64,000 nt of DNA from Sphingobium chungbukense. Lineage in GTDB: Bacteria > Pseudomonadota > Alphaproteobacteria > Sphingomonadales > Sphingomonadaceae. A program made the translations under genes and the position numbers. The DNA is taken from assembly GCF_001005725.1 (NCBI RefSeq), contig NZ_LBIC01000006.1:62001-126000 (forward strand), written 5' to 3'. The notes beneath the pieces were generated by a model. That model searched no databases. It was not told where the DNA came from and worked only from the letters and a program-made list of their open reading frames with translations. Positions 7,086 to 16,063 of the stretch are shown here, piece by piece (position 1 is the stretch's first letter; every line of letters starts with the position of its first letter).

Positions 7086-9359
7086 GGCGGCGCCATCGCG
7101 CTTCCGGCCTTAGCGCAAAATGAAACGCCCGCCTTCGACAGTGGCAGCGAGATCATCGTCACCGCACGGCGGCGGGAGGAGAATATCCTCGACGTGCCGG
7201 TGTCCGTCACCGCCATTTCAGCCGAAAGCATCGCCAAGCTCCAGGCGAACGACATGGCGGGCATCCAGGGGGCCGTGCCGAACGTCAATCTGGTTCAGGG
7301 ACGCGGTTCCAGCTCCAATTCCAACTTCTTCATCCGCGGCATCGGCCAGCCCGACGCGCTCCAGACCTTCGATCCGGCGGTCGGCACCTATGTCGACGGC
7401 GTCTATTTCAGCCGCATCCAGGGCGCGCTGGTGAACCTGTTCGACGTGGAACGGGTGGAAGTGCTGCGCGGTCCTCAGGGCACGCTCTACGGGAAGAACA
7501 CAATAGGTGGCGCAGTCAACATCGTCAGCCGCAAGCCCAGCACCACTGATTTCAAGGCGATGGGCAGCCTGACCTATGGCAGCTACGACACCTGGTTGGC
7601 GAACGGCTATGTGTCCGCGCCGCTGGTGCAGGACAAGCTCGCCCTCAGCATCGCGGGCGTCTATGACAAGCGCGACGGCACCGTCACCGATCCGCTGACC
7701 GATCGCAAATATAACGACCGCGACACCAAGGCAGGCCGCGCGATCCTGCGCGCCACCCCCAGCGAGCGCGTGGAACTGATCCTGTCGGGCGACTATACCC
7801 GTCAGCGGACGGCGCCGACGCTGGGCTATGGCACCGCGCCGCTCACCAACGTGCTTTACAACTCCGCCTTCCAGGTGATCGGGGTGCCGGTGGTGAAGCC
7901 CGCCTATCCCTATGGCAAATATGATTACAAGGCGTCGACCAGCCTGGCGCCGGGCCAGGGCCAGCGGCTCGACCATTGGGGCCTGTCCTTCACCGCCAAT
8001 GTCGAGTTGAACGACGCGGTGACGCTGACCTCCATCACCGGCTACCGCAAGCTGCGCCCGGATTATTATATCGATTTCGACGCCACCGAACTGGAAGTGG
8101 CGGACGCTTTCGTCGGCGTGCACCAGAAACAGTTCAGCCAGGAATTGCAGCTCAAATATGACAGCGGGCCATTGTCGGGCGTGTTCGGCCTTTATTATCT
8201 CAATGAGACGATCCGCTCCCATCAGGAGGCCTATGACGACAATTATCTCCAGGTGCAGCTCGCGCCCGGCGTCATCGTGCCGCTGCCCTTCACCCGCTAT
8301 ATCGACGACCATCAGAATGTAAAAAGCTACGCCGCCTTCGGGCAGATGAGCTATCAATTCACCGACAAGCTCTCGATCACGGCGGGCCTTCGCTATACCA
8401 AGGAACGCAAGCGCTATACCCGTTCGACCACCACGACGCTGGCGCCCACCCCCTTCCTCTTCCCCGCCAGCCTGCCCGCGCCCTATAACAGCCTCGACCA
8501 TGTCGATTTCGACGCGTGGACGCCGATGGCGACGCTGTCCTACAAGCCGACCCGCGACACGCTGCTCTATGCGACCGTGTCGAAGGGTTTCAAGTCGGGC
8601 GGCTTCAATGGCCGCGTCAACAGCCTGGGCGACGTGACCCAGGTCGTGGACGGCGTCACCACCATCGTTCCCTTTTTCAAGCCGGAAACGGTGTGGAGCT
8701 ACGAAGCGGGCGCCAAGGGCAGCTTCCTGGGCGGCCGGGTCAACCTGTCCGCCGCCGCCTTCTATTCCGATTACAAGGATTTCCAGGCACGCGTCGGCGG
8801 CGGCGCGACCGGCATTGCGGGCGGCTCCTTCCCGGTCGTGAACGCCGGCAAGCTGCGCATCTGGGGCGTCGAGTTCGAGGCGTCGGTCAAGCCCGTGCGC
8901 AACCTGAACCTCGCCGCATCGGTCGGCTATCTCAATGCCGATTACAAGGAGTTCAACGACGGCCGCCGCGCGCCCACCTTCTCCTGCAACCCGACCGGCA
9001 ATACCATCACCTGCAAGCCGCCCTTCGCGCCGCCGATGACGATGCGGCTGGCGGCGGACTATACCATCCCGCTGGGCAGCGCGTCGCTGACCCTTGGCGG
9101 CGACATGCGCTTCGTCGACAAGCAATGGCTGTCGGTCGACAATCGTCCTGGCCTCTATGAGGACGGCTACACCATCGCCAACGCCTATGTTCAGGCCGAT
9201 TTCGCGCAGGGCCGATATTATCTGCGCGGTGCGGTGAAGAACGCCTTCAAGGAACTGTACAAGACCGACGGCCAGGAATTTTCCAGCGTGGGCAATATCC
9301 AGACGGTCTATTATGGCGATCCGCGGACCTGGACGATCACTGCGGGCTTCCGCTTCTAA
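7083..9359 (+). CDS. TonB-dependent receptor (signal-peptide frameshift at its 5' end)
   Basis: The open frame gives 758 residues. It contains the TonB-box region (SEIIVTARRREENILDVPVS), the plug (VTAISAESIAKLQANDMAGI, FIRGIGQPDALQ, VEVLRGPQGTLYGKNTIGG) and a full barrel ending in the aromatic residue GFRF, the usual outer-membrane insertion signal. This is the large sphingomonad receptor type often used for aromatic, terpenoid or sugar-derived substrates. The native start appears to be 7036 in another frame, so as written the protein would lack most of its signal peptide. It is followed after 24 bp by an MFS transporter, suggesting a two-membrane uptake route controlled by the divergent TetR regulator. 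Confidence 0.9.
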   Translation: MGGAIALPALAQNETPAFDSGSEIIVTARRREENILDVPVSVTAISAESIAKLQANDMAGIQGAVPNVNLVQGRGSSSNSNFFIRGIGQPDALQTFDPAVGTYVDGVYFSRIQGALVNLFDVERVEVLRGPQGTLYGKNTIGGAVNIVSRKPSTTDFKAMGSLTYGSYDTWLANGYVSAPLVQDKLALSIAGVYDKRDGTVTDPLTDRKYNDRDTKAGRAILRATPSERVELILSGDYTRQRTAPTLGYGTAPLTNVLYNSAFQVIGVPVVKPAYPYGKYDYKASTSLAPGQGQRLDHWGLSFTANVELNDAVTLTSITGYRKLRPDYYIDFDATELEVADAFVGVHQKQFSQELQLKYDSGPLSGVFGLYYLNETIRSHQEAYDDNYLQVQLAPGVIVPLPFTRYIDDHQNVKSYAAFGQMSYQFTDKLSITAGLRYTKERKRYTRSTTTTLAPTPFLFPASLPAPYNSLDHVDFDAWTPMATLSYKPTRDTLLYATVSKGFKSGGFNGRVNSLGDVTQVVDGVTTIVPFFKPETVWSYEAGAKGSFLGGRVNLSAAAFYSDYKDFQARVGGGATGIAGGSFPVVNAGKLRIWGVEFEASVKPVRNLNLAASVGYLNADYKEFNDGRRAPTFSCNPTGNTITCKPPFAPPMTMRLAADYTIPLGSASLTLGGDMRFVDKQWLSVDNRPGLYEDGYTIANAYVQADFAQGRYYLRGAVKNAFKELYKTDGQEFSSVGNIQTVYYGDPRTWTITAGFRF

Positions 9360-9383
9360 ACGCGAAAAGGCATTGGCAGCGGC

Positions 9384-10643
9384 ATGACGGAACAAGCGCA
9401 AGAAACAGCAAGCAAAGGCTATCGTGCGCTCGTCCTCGCCATGCTGCTGCTGGTCTATACCTTCAATTTCCTCGACCGGCAGATCCTCGGCATCCTTGCC
9501 GGGCCGATCAAGGCGGAACTGGGCCTCAGCGACACTCAGCTTGGCGCTCTGGGGGGCATCGCCTTCGCTTTGCTCTATTCGACGCTGGCCATTCCGCTCG
9601 CCCTGCTGGCCGACCGCACCAGTCGCACCTGGGTCATCACCGCGAGCCTCGCGGTCTGGAGCGGCTTCACCGCCCTGTGCGGCATGGCGGGCAGCTTTGC
9701 CCAGATGTTCCTGTTCCGCATCGGTGTCGGCGTCGGGGAAGCAGGCGGGGTCGCACCCTCCTATGCCGTCATCTCCGACTATTTCCCACAGCAGCAGCGC
9801 GCCCGTGCCCTTTCCATCTATTCGCTCGGCATTCCGCTGGGATCGGCCGGCGGCGTTCTTCTGGGTGGCTATATCGCGCAAACGGTGGAATGGCGGACGG
9901 CCTTCATCCTCGTCGGCCTGGCTGGCCTGCTGATCGCTCCCGTCTTCCGCCTCACCGTCCGGGAACCCGTGCGTCCGGCGGCGAAGAACGATGCCATCCC
10001 GGTCTCGGCGGTCTTCGGCATGTTGGCGGCCAAGCGTAGCTTCTGGCTGCTCGCATTGGGTGCGGCCTGTTCCTCGCTCTGCGGCTATGGCGTGGCTTTC
10101 TGGCTTCCCAGCCTGTTGATGCGCAGCTTCGGGCTGGACCTCATGGACGCGGGCCAGTTCCTGGGCGCACTGCTGTTGATCGGCGGGGTGGCGGGCGTAC
10201 TGCTGGGCGGCTGGCTGGGGGATCGTCTGGGTGGGCGAGACAAGGCCGCCTATGCCTGGGTTCCCGCCGTCAGTTATATCGTCGGCATGCCGCTGTTCGT
10301 CATCGGCGTGCTGTCGGACAGTGTCACCTTGGCCTTCTGCTTGTTCCTGATCCCGCAAGCGCTGGTCTATGTCTGGCTGGGTCCCGTGCTGACCGCCGTC
10401 CAGCATCTCGTTCCCGCCCAGATGCGCGCCACGGCATCCGCAACCTTCCTGCTGATCAACAATCTGGTCGGCCTGGGCCTGGGGAGTTGGAGCGTCGGCG
10501 CCCTGTCCGACGCTTTGACGCCGCAGTTCGGCGGCGAAGCGCTGCGCTATGCGATCGTCGCGGCTCTCGTCTTCTACCTGTTGGCGGGCCTGTTCATGGC
10601 GCTTGCCGGAAAGGCGCTCCGCAAGGACTGGGTCACCGCCTGA
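9384..10643 (+). CDS. MFS transporter (spinster-like)
   Basis: The protein has 419 residues with about 12 predicted transmembrane helices. Family signatures include FNFLDRQILGILAGPIKAEL in helix 1, the loop motif LADRTSRT between helices 2 and 3, GVGEAGGVAPSYAVISDYFP in helices 4 and 5, and the repeat motif GWLGDRLGGRDK in the C-terminal half. This set is typical of the spinster-like branch of MFS, which in sphingomonads often accompanies TonB receptors. It lies 24 bp downstream of the receptor and probably moves the same compound across the inner membrane. Substrate and direction are not visible. Confidence 0.88.
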   Translation: MTEQAQETASKGYRALVLAMLLLVYTFNFLDRQILGILAGPIKAELGLSDTQLGALGGIAFALLYSTLAIPLALLADRTSRTWVITASLAVWSGFTALCGMAGSFAQMFLFRIGVGVGEAGGVAPSYAVISDYFPQQQRARALSIYSLGIPLGSAGGVLLGGYIAQTVEWRTAFILVGLAGLLIAPVFRLTVREPVRPAAKNDAIPVSAVFGMLAAKRSFWLLALGAACSSLCGYGVAFWLPSLLMRSFGLDLMDAGQFLGALLLIGGVAGVLLGGWLGDRLGGRDKAAYAWVPAVSYIVGMPLFVIGVLSDSVTLAFCLFLIPQALVYVWLGPVLTAVQHLVPAQMRATASATFLLINNLVGLGLGSWSVGALSDALTPQFGGEALRYAIVAALVFYLLAGLFMALAGKALRKDWVTA

Positions 10644-10675
10644 CGAGCGCCGCGCAACGAAAAAGCGAAACCATT

Positions 10676-10704
10676 TTGATATAGCTATTTCCGATAAACA
10701 TAAT
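10676..10704 (+). promoter_or_regulatory. Sigma-70-type promoter of chrB-chrA
   Basis: TTGATA at 10676-10681 and CATAAT at 10699-10704 are separated by 17 bases, a near-consensus housekeeping promoter. Predicted transcription would start near 10711, only about 12 bases before the chrB ATG at 10723, leaving no room for a ribosome binding site. Confidence 0.6.
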
Positions 10705-10706
10705 TT

Positions 10707-10724
10707 ATGATACATATGTATCAT
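10707..10724. promoter_or_regulatory. Perfect 18-base palindrome over the chrB transcription and translation start
   Basis: ATGATACATATGTATCAT is an uninterrupted palindrome overlapping the predicted transcription start and the first two bases of the chrB ATG. Its position just downstream of the -10 box is ideal for repression. ChrB proteins are reported as chromate-responsive regulators in other alphaproteobacteria, so an autoregulatory operator is the simplest reading. Confidence 0.55.
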
Positions 10725-11679
10725 GATTTCGTCCGATACCAGCGTCTGGCTGGCCCTGCTGCATCAGCTACCGGCCAAACCACCCTATCTGCGCGTAAAG
10801 ATCTGGCGCCGATTGCAAGCCATCGGCGCCGTGCCACTCAAAAATGCGGTGCACCTCTTGCCCCATTCGGCGGAGTCCGAAGCAGCTTTCCGGGACCTGT
10901 TGGAGGAGATCAACGGGAGCGGCGGAGAAGCGATAGTGATCGAGGCAAAATTGCTGGCCGGTCAGTCCGACAGCGATGTTCGCCTCCTCTTCGATACCGC
11001 GCGCGACGCCGATTATGACGAGATCGCTCAAGCGGCCCGGCGCCTGCTGGAGACGGGACCGGCGAGTGGGGCCGACATCGCAAAACTCCAAAAGCGGCTC
11101 GAAGAGGTGGGCAGGCTCGATTTTTTCGGCGCCCATGGCCGCCAGGAGGCCGAAGCCGCCCTCGCCGATCTGGACCGCCAGCGCTATCAGCATCCCGACA
11201 TCGGCCGCAACGAACCGTCGCATATATCCGAACCGCTTGATTTGACCGGACGTACCTGGGTCACGCGCCGCGGCGTCCATGTCGACCGCATCGCCTGCGC
11301 CTGGCTGATCCGCCGCTTCATCGATCCCGACGCCCGCTTCAAATTCGTCGATGGCCGCCACTATGATCCGATCGGAGGCGAGTTCCGGTTCGACATGGTC
11401 GATGCCGAGTTCACCCATGAGGGCGACAGGTGCAGCTTCGAGATGCTGCTGCTCCGCGCCGACCTCACCGACGATCACGCACTGGTCGCCATTGGCGAGA
11501 TCATCCATGAACTCGACATTGGCGACGGCAAATTCGTCCGTCCGGAGACCGCGGGCGTCGGTGCCATGCTCTCGGGCGTCTGCGCCTCGACCGACGACGA
11601 TCTCCAGCGCATTGCCATGGCGAGCGAGGCGCTGAACCAGTTTCACGCCTTTTTCAGTAACAGGAAGTCAGACCGATGA
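10723..11679 (+). CDS. chrB: Chromate resistance protein ChrB
   Basis: The protein has 318 residues, the usual ChrB length. The N-terminal domain shows WLALLHQLPAKPPYLRVKIW and GAVPLKNAVHLLP; the C-terminal domain shows TWVTRRGVHVDRIACAWLIR, FKFVDGRHYDPIGGEFRFDM and GDRCSFEMLL. ChrB is a chromate-responsive regulator and resistance factor encoded with the chromate efflux pump ChrA. No Shine-Dalgarno precedes the ATG and the predicted promoter would start the mRNA about 12 bases upstream, so translation may be nearly leaderless. The stop overlaps the chrA start (ATGA). Confidence 0.92.
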   Translation: MISSDTSVWLALLHQLPAKPPYLRVKIWRRLQAIGAVPLKNAVHLLPHSAESEAAFRDLLEEINGSGGEAIVIEAKLLAGQSDSDVRLLFDTARDADYDEIAQAARRLLETGPASGADIAKLQKRLEEVGRLDFFGAHGRQEAEAALADLDRQRYQHPDIGRNEPSHISEPLDLTGRTWVTRRGVHVDRIACAWLIRRFIDPDARFKFVDGRHYDPIGGEFRFDMVDAEFTHEGDRCSFEMLLLRADLTDDHALVAIGEIIHELDIGDGKFVRPETAGVGAMLSGVCASTDDDLQRIAMASEALNQFHAFFSNRKSDR

Positions 11680-13079
11680 CGGCCAACGCCCCTTCCCTTG
11701 TCCCTTCAGATGCATCACCCAATGGCGATCATGGCATTTCCCTGGGGGAAGCGACCCGCGTCTGGGCACGGATAGCGGCGCTCAGCTTCGGCGGCCCTGC
11801 GGGGCAGATCGCGGTCATGCACCGTATCCTGGTCGAAGAGAAAAGATGGATCGGGGAAGAGCGCTTCCTGCACGCCTTGAATTATTGCATGTTGCTGCCC
11901 GGACCGGAGGCGCAGCAGCTCGCCGTCTATATCGGTTGGTTGCTGCACAAGACCAAGGGCGGGCTGATTGCCGGCGCGCTGTTCGTGCTGCCGGGGTTCC
12001 TCGCCATATTGGGCCTGAGTTACATCTATGTCCTCTTCGGCCATGTCTCACTGATCGAGGGGCTGTTCTTCGGCCTCAAGGCCGCCGTGCTGGCGGTGGT
12101 GGTGCAGGCTGTCGTGCGCGTGGGTTCGCGGGCGCTCAAGAATAATGTCATGCGCGGCATTGCGGCGGCCGCTTTCGTCTCGATCTTTTTTCTCGACGCA
12201 CCTTTTCCGCTGATCGTGCTGGCTGCGGGGCTGATCGGCTATCTCGGCGGGCGCAGCGGCGTCCCCCAGTTCAGAGGTGGCGGCGGCCATGGCGCGGCGG
12301 GAGGCAATATCGTCCACGATCGCGAAACGGCGCTGGGCGAAGCCTTGCCGGATCATGCCAAACCCAATCTCGGCTGGTCGCTGCGGATATGCTCCATCCT
12401 GCTGCTGCTCTGGCTGGGGCCGGTTCTGGCGCTGTTCCTGGTCCTGGGACCGGACGACGTTTTTTCACGCATCGCCACCTTCTTCAGCCAGATGGCGGTG
12501 GTGACATTCGGCGGGGCCTATGCGGTGTTGGCCTATGTGGCGCAGGAAGCGGTCGGCACCTTCGGCTGGCTGCGTCCCGGGGAGATGCTCGACGGCCTCG
12601 GCATGGCGGAAACCACGCCGGGACCGCTGATCATGGTGACGCAATTCGTCGGCTTCCTCGCGGCGTTTCGCGATGCCGGGCCGCTCCCCCCTCTGCTGGC
12701 CGCAACCCTGGGCGCGATCCTCACAACCTGGGTGACGTTCGTCCCCTGCTTCCTCTGGATCTTCGCGGGCGCCCCCTTCATCGAGCGGCTGCGTGGCAAC
12801 AGGGCGCTGTCCTCCGCTCTGACCGCCATCACCGCGGCGGTGGTGGGCGTGATCCTCAATCTTGCCATCTGGTTCGCCATCCACACCCTGTTCGGGCAGA
12901 TCAGGCCGATCGAGACGCCCACCGGATCGCTTGACATGCCGGTGCTGGCTTCGATCAACATTCCGGCGGCGTTGCTGTCGGCCGGTGCCATGATCGCGGT
13001 GTTCCGCTTCAAACTCGGCGTCCTCCCCGTATTGGCCGCGTCCGCCACGATCGGCGCCGTCTATATCCTCCTGATCTGA
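11676..13079 (+). CDS. chrA: Chromate efflux transporter ChrA
   Basis: The protein has 467 residues, the length of two-domain (long-chain) CHR transporters. Each half carries the family pattern: SFGGPAGQIAVMH with RFLHALNYCMLLPGPEAQQL in the first, TFGGAYAVLAYVAQEAV with LDGLGMAETTPGPLIMVTQF in the second. About 10-12 hydrophobic helices are evident. It exports chromate from the cytoplasm using the membrane potential. The start codon overlaps the chrB stop by four bases, so the genes are translationally coupled. A charged, Gly-rich loop near residues 205-225 separates the halves. Confidence 0.93.
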   Translation: MTANAPSLVPSDASPNGDHGISLGEATRVWARIAALSFGGPAGQIAVMHRILVEEKRWIGEERFLHALNYCMLLPGPEAQQLAVYIGWLLHKTKGGLIAGALFVLPGFLAILGLSYIYVLFGHVSLIEGLFFGLKAAVLAVVVQAVVRVGSRALKNNVMRGIAAAAFVSIFFLDAPFPLIVLAAGLIGYLGGRSGVPQFRGGGGHGAAGGNIVHDRETALGEALPDHAKPNLGWSLRICSILLLLWLGPVLALFLVLGPDDVFSRIATFFSQMAVVTFGGAYAVLAYVAQEAVGTFGWLRPGEMLDGLGMAETTPGPLIMVTQFVGFLAAFRDAGPLPPLLAATLGAILTTWVTFVPCFLWIFAGAPFIERLRGNRALSSALTAITAAVVGVILNLAIWFAIHTLFGQIRPIETPTGSLDMPVLASINIPAALLSAGAMIAVFRFKLGVLPVLAASATIGAVYILLI

Positions 13080-13183
13080 ACAGACTGTGCGTCTTCAACA
13101 TGGCAAGAAAGAAGGACCATCCCCGATGCATTGAAAAGCGCAGCGATCGGTTTCCGGCACCTTTCGCATCTATTTGGTCCAAT

Positions 13184-13197
13184 TTGATAGATATCAT
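13184..13197. promoter_or_regulatory. FNR-like box upstream of the small membrane protein gene
   Basis: TTGATAGATATCAT matches the FNR/FixK consensus TTGAT-N4-ATCAA at 9 of 10 positions. Its centre lies about 70 bases upstream of the GTG start at 13261. A weak -10-like CAGAAT at 13223-13228 would put the site near -44. Confidence 0.45.
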
Positions 13198-13260
13198 AGG
13201 ATTGAAGCTTGTTCTTTCGATCCAGAATTGCATCTCGTCAGCCTTTTTAAGGGGGCGGGC

Positions 13261-13647
13261 GTGCGGATTCCACTTGAAGCTGCCATCGGTGCGGGAACCA
13301 TCATCACGACGGCGAGCTATGCTTTGTTCAGTGCCGTCCGCCATCCGGCGGCGCTTGCCATGACAATAGGCAACGATGTGCCTCTCCGGTGGGTCGTTGC
13401 GACGCTGTTCCTGATCTTCACCCCGTCATTGTTCCTGCTGGGCGGATCGAGGGCCGCGCGCATCTGGGTATCCGTGATCATCATCATCGACACTGCATTG
13501 ATGGTCACAATCGTGCGACATATCGGTCTGGAGGCCGCTTTGAAGACGATTCCCGCCAAACTCGCCGTCATGCATCTGTGCGGCATCGTCGCCCTGTGGA
13601 TGCCGCGCAGTAATGCATGGTTCAACGATCGGCCGGCGGATGCATGA
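13261..13647 (+). CDS. Small integral membrane protein of unknown function
   Basis: Start chosen at GTG 13261, preceded at good spacing by AAGGGGGCG; an upstream in-frame TTG at 13174 has no such site and would overlap the promoter region. The 128-residue product has four hydrophobic segments: IPLEAAIGAGTIITTASYA, WVVATLFLIFTPSLFLLGG, IWVSVIIIIDTALMVTIV and LAVMHLCGIVALWM. I do not recognise a family. An FNR-like box lies about 70 bases upstream, and it is convergent with the MpaB-type gene. A role in low-oxygen physiology is only an inference from the box. Confidence 0.6.
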   Translation: MRIPLEAAIGAGTIITTASYALFSAVRHPAALAMTIGNDVPLRWVVATLFLIFTPSLFLLGGSRAARIWVSVIIIIDTALMVTIVRHIGLEAALKTIPAKLAVMHLCGIVALWMPRSNAWFNDRPADA

Positions 13648-13676
13648 AGACGGGCTGCGGCAGGGCGCAGCCGGTC

Positions 13677-14555
13677 TCAGATGGTGCTGCGGAACTGGCG
13701 GTTCTGCCGGAAGGCCCAGCGCAGCATATGGGCGATAGTGAAAGCACCGCCCCGGATCAGGGGGGAGGCCAGCGGACGGATCTGGAAGCCATGCAATCGC
13801 TTCGCCCAGAACGGCAATATATCGACGGCCGCCTGCATCAACAGGGCCTGCGCAGGTTTCATGGCGGTGGATGGCGCGGGTTGCGACAGGATCATGCGGG
13901 CAACATCGCGGGTGCGTGCATCGACCCTCAACTCCGGCAGGAATGATGTGATCAGTGCCTCTGCCTCGACGCGGCTTTCGGGCACCGTGTCGGCGCCGAG
14001 CGCGCGCGCGACCTGCGCCGCCTGGGCAAAATAGCTGTCCTGATCCGCGCCGCTCATTCCCGGCTCGGCGAAGGCGATCCAAGCGTCCAGGAAAGCCATG
14101 GCCTCACACACATGCACCCAGGCCAGCAGGCGCGGATCGTTGGCCGCGTAGCGCGTGCCATCGGGCAGGGCGCCCTTCACATGCCCATGCACGCGACGTA
14201 CCCGATCGATGGCCGCATCCGCATCCGCGCGATCGCCGAAGGTGGTGACTGCGATAAAGCGTGCCGTACGCCGCAATCGCCCCACCATGTCACGGCGAAA
14301 ACCGCTATGGTCCCACACGCCGGCCAGCGCCGCGGGATGGAGCATCTGAAGCAACAGCGCGGTGACGCCGCCGATCATCATCGTCGTCACATCGCCATGG
14401 ACGCGCCAGATCACCGATTGGGGCGGGTAGAGGGCGTTATCCGATCGGACGATTGGCTTTTCGCCGCGATCCCGATCGTTGAAGACGTCCTGAACTTGCC
14501 GCACCAGCATATGCCGCAGATGGCTGCTCGGCGGTAGAAGAAGCCCGTTGGCCAT
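13677..14555 (-). CDS. MpaB-type oxygenase family protein (DUF2236)
   Basis: The protein has 292 residues from ATG 14555, which has a GAGAAAGG site upstream; it begins two bases after the preceding gene ends. It matches the DUF2236/MpaB-rubber-oxygenase-like family: VIWRVHGDVTTMMIGGVTAL, LLQMLHPAALAGVWDHSGF, VTTFGDRADADAAIDRVR, VHGHVKGALPDGTRYAANDP and LLAWVHVCEAMAFLDAW. Members include haem b-type oxygenases such as latex-clearing protein and the lyase MpaB. It is the last gene of an operon led by a GbsR/MarR regulator with a DUF4166 gene and a membrane-anchored oxidoreductase. Substrate unknown; a lipid or isoprenoid would fit the neighbours. Confidence 0.8.
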   Translation of the reverse strand: MANGLLLPPSSHLRHMLVRQVQDVFNDRDRGEKPIVRSDNALYPPQSVIWRVHGDVTTMMIGGVTALLLQMLHPAALAGVWDHSGFRRDMVGRLRRTARFIAVTTFGDRADADAAIDRVRRVHGHVKGALPDGTRYAANDPRLLAWVHVCEAMAFLDAWIAFAEPGMSGADQDSYFAQAAQVARALGADTVPESRVEAEALITSFLPELRVDARTRDVARMILSQPAPSTAMKPAQALLMQAAVDILPFWAKRLHGFQIRPLASPLIRGGAFTIAHMLRWAFRQNRQFRSTI

Positions 14556-14557
14556 GA

Positions 14558-16063
14558 TCAGAAGCCTTTCTCGGTAACGAACGGATGGAGAGGCGCATCG
14601 GTCGGTATCCGCTTGTCGGCGCCGGTGATGGCCGCCAGCGCCGCATCCAGGTCGGGATAGCGGAAGAGGAAGCCGGTTCGGGCCGCGGCGGCCGGCAAAA
14701 CCCGCTGCCCGCTCAGCAGCAATTCGTCCGCGAAACCGCCCAGCAACCGGCGTAGCGGCCAGGCGGGTACGGGCAGCATGGCAGGGCGATGCAAGGCCCG
14801 CCCCAAGGCTGCGGTGAAGATGCGATTGGTGACCGGCACCGGCGCAGTGCCGTTGACCGGACCGCCGATATCCGACCGGGCGATGCAATGGACGATCAGG
14901 CGGACAAGATCGTCGCGGTGGATCCAGCTCATCCAATGCCGCCCGTCGCCGAAGCGGCCGCCCAGCCCATATTCGAACGGCGCCAACATTCGCGCCAGCA
15001 TCCCGCCGCTGGCGTCCAGCACGAGGCCGGTGCGCAGATAGACCGTACGCACACCCAATCCCTCGGCGCGGCGGGCGGCACGCTCCCAGTTCAGGCAGAC
15101 ATGGCGCGAGAAGCACGGCCTACCCTCACTGTCTTCGCTCAGGCTCTCGTCGCCGCGAAGTCCATAGATGCCGATCGCCGATCCGCTGACCAGCACGACC
15201 GGCCGATGACGGAGCCGCTGCATCAGGCGAACGACATGCTGGGTCATGGCCATGCGTGAGCGGACGATGCGCTGGCGCTTGGCGCGGGTCCAGGGGCCGT
15301 TGGAGATCGGCTCGCCCGCCAGATTGACGATGGCATCGATAGGAGTATCGGATGCGATGGCGTCGAGACTGGTGACGATATGCACAGGGTTCGCGCCAAG
15401 CAGACGCAGAGCCTTGGCCCGGTCACGGGTCAGCACGGTGACATCATGGCCCGCACTGGCCAGCGCCTCGACCAGGCGGCTGCCGACGAAACCGGTGCCG
15501 CCAGTCACCAGAACGGCTTTGCGCGGACCGAGCGCAGCGGCGAGCGGCGCGGGATCGGCCGGGACGAGGCGTGGACATCGACGCGCCGCCGCCAGATCGC
15601 GCAGGCCCGATACGAACACACCGAAGGCGGCAATGGCGCAGAACCAGCTCATGATGCCGTAATGAACGGGCAAGATCGCGCTTGGCTCCCCTGCCCAGCC
15701 GGCCAGCACGGGGATCAGCATGGCGAGGATGACACCATAGTTGAGCGTCAACAGCGTGTGAACGACCCGCTCGGTCGCGGGCAGATGGCGGGTACGGTCT
15801 TCCTCGACGAAATCCCAGAGGGTGATGAACAATTCACCCGCCAGCAAAAGGATCAGCGCAATCGCCCAACCGCCCTGCGGCATGGTCCATCCGAGGCAGG
15901 CGAAGGCGAGCATATAGGCAAGGTTGCGCACGCCATGGAGGCGCAGCTCCATATCCTGACCCGGCCGCCAGGCGAGCCGTTCGGTTCCCTCATGATGATA
16001 GAAGGTGTCGAACGCGCCCATCATCATCTGAAGGGCGATGAATAGCCAGAGGGTGGTCGTCAT
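14558..16063 (-). CDS. Membrane domain fused to TIGR01777 family NAD(P)-dependent oxidoreductase
   Basis: The protein has 501 residues. Residues 1-170 form four to five transmembrane helices with charged clusters (MMMGAFDTFYHHEGTERLAW, ELRLHGVRNLAYM) resembling small polytopic membrane domains. From about residue 186 the protein is a TIGR01777/YfcH-type extended SDR: VLVTGGTGFVGSRLVEAL, IVNLAGEPI with a following WT.AKR, VSGSAIGIYG and the C-terminal WMSWIHRDDLVRLI and GPVNGTAP motifs. YfcH-like proteins are usually soluble and about 300 residues, so the N-terminal membrane fusion is notable. The start overlaps the DUF4166 gene by four bases. It probably reduces or epimerises a membrane-associated substrate. 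Confidence 0.82.
   Translation of the reverse strand: MTTTLWLFIALQMMMGAFDTFYHHEGTERLAWRPGQDMELRLHGVRNLAYMLAFACLGWTMPQGGWAIALILLLAGELFITLWDFVEEDRTRHLPATERVVHTLLTLNYGVILAMLIPVLAGWAGEPSAILPVHYGIMSWFCAIAAFGVFVSGLRDLAAARRCPRLVPADPAPLAAALGPRKAVLVTGGTGFVGSRLVEALASAGHDVTVLTRDRAKALRLLGANPVHIVTSLDAIASDTPIDAIVNLAGEPISNGPWTRAKRQRIVRSRMAMTQHVVRLMQRLRHRPVVLVSGSAIGIYGLRGDESLSEDSEGRPCFSRHVCLNWERAARRAEGLGVRTVYLRTGLVLDASGGMLARMLAPFEYGLGGRFGDGRHWMSWIHRDDLVRLIVHCIARSDIGGPVNGTAPVPVTNRIFTAALGRALHRPAMLPVPAWPLRRLLGGFADELLLSGQRVLPAAAARTGFLFRYPDLDAALAAITGADKRIPTDAPLHPFVTEKGF

Noticed and set aside
7218..10724. Very long minus-strand open frame (over 1100 codons) opposite the receptor and MFS genes
   Set aside because: It is low-complexity (Gln/Arg/His/Ala-rich), lacks domains or a ribosome site, and mirrors the codon bias of the true plus-strand genes.
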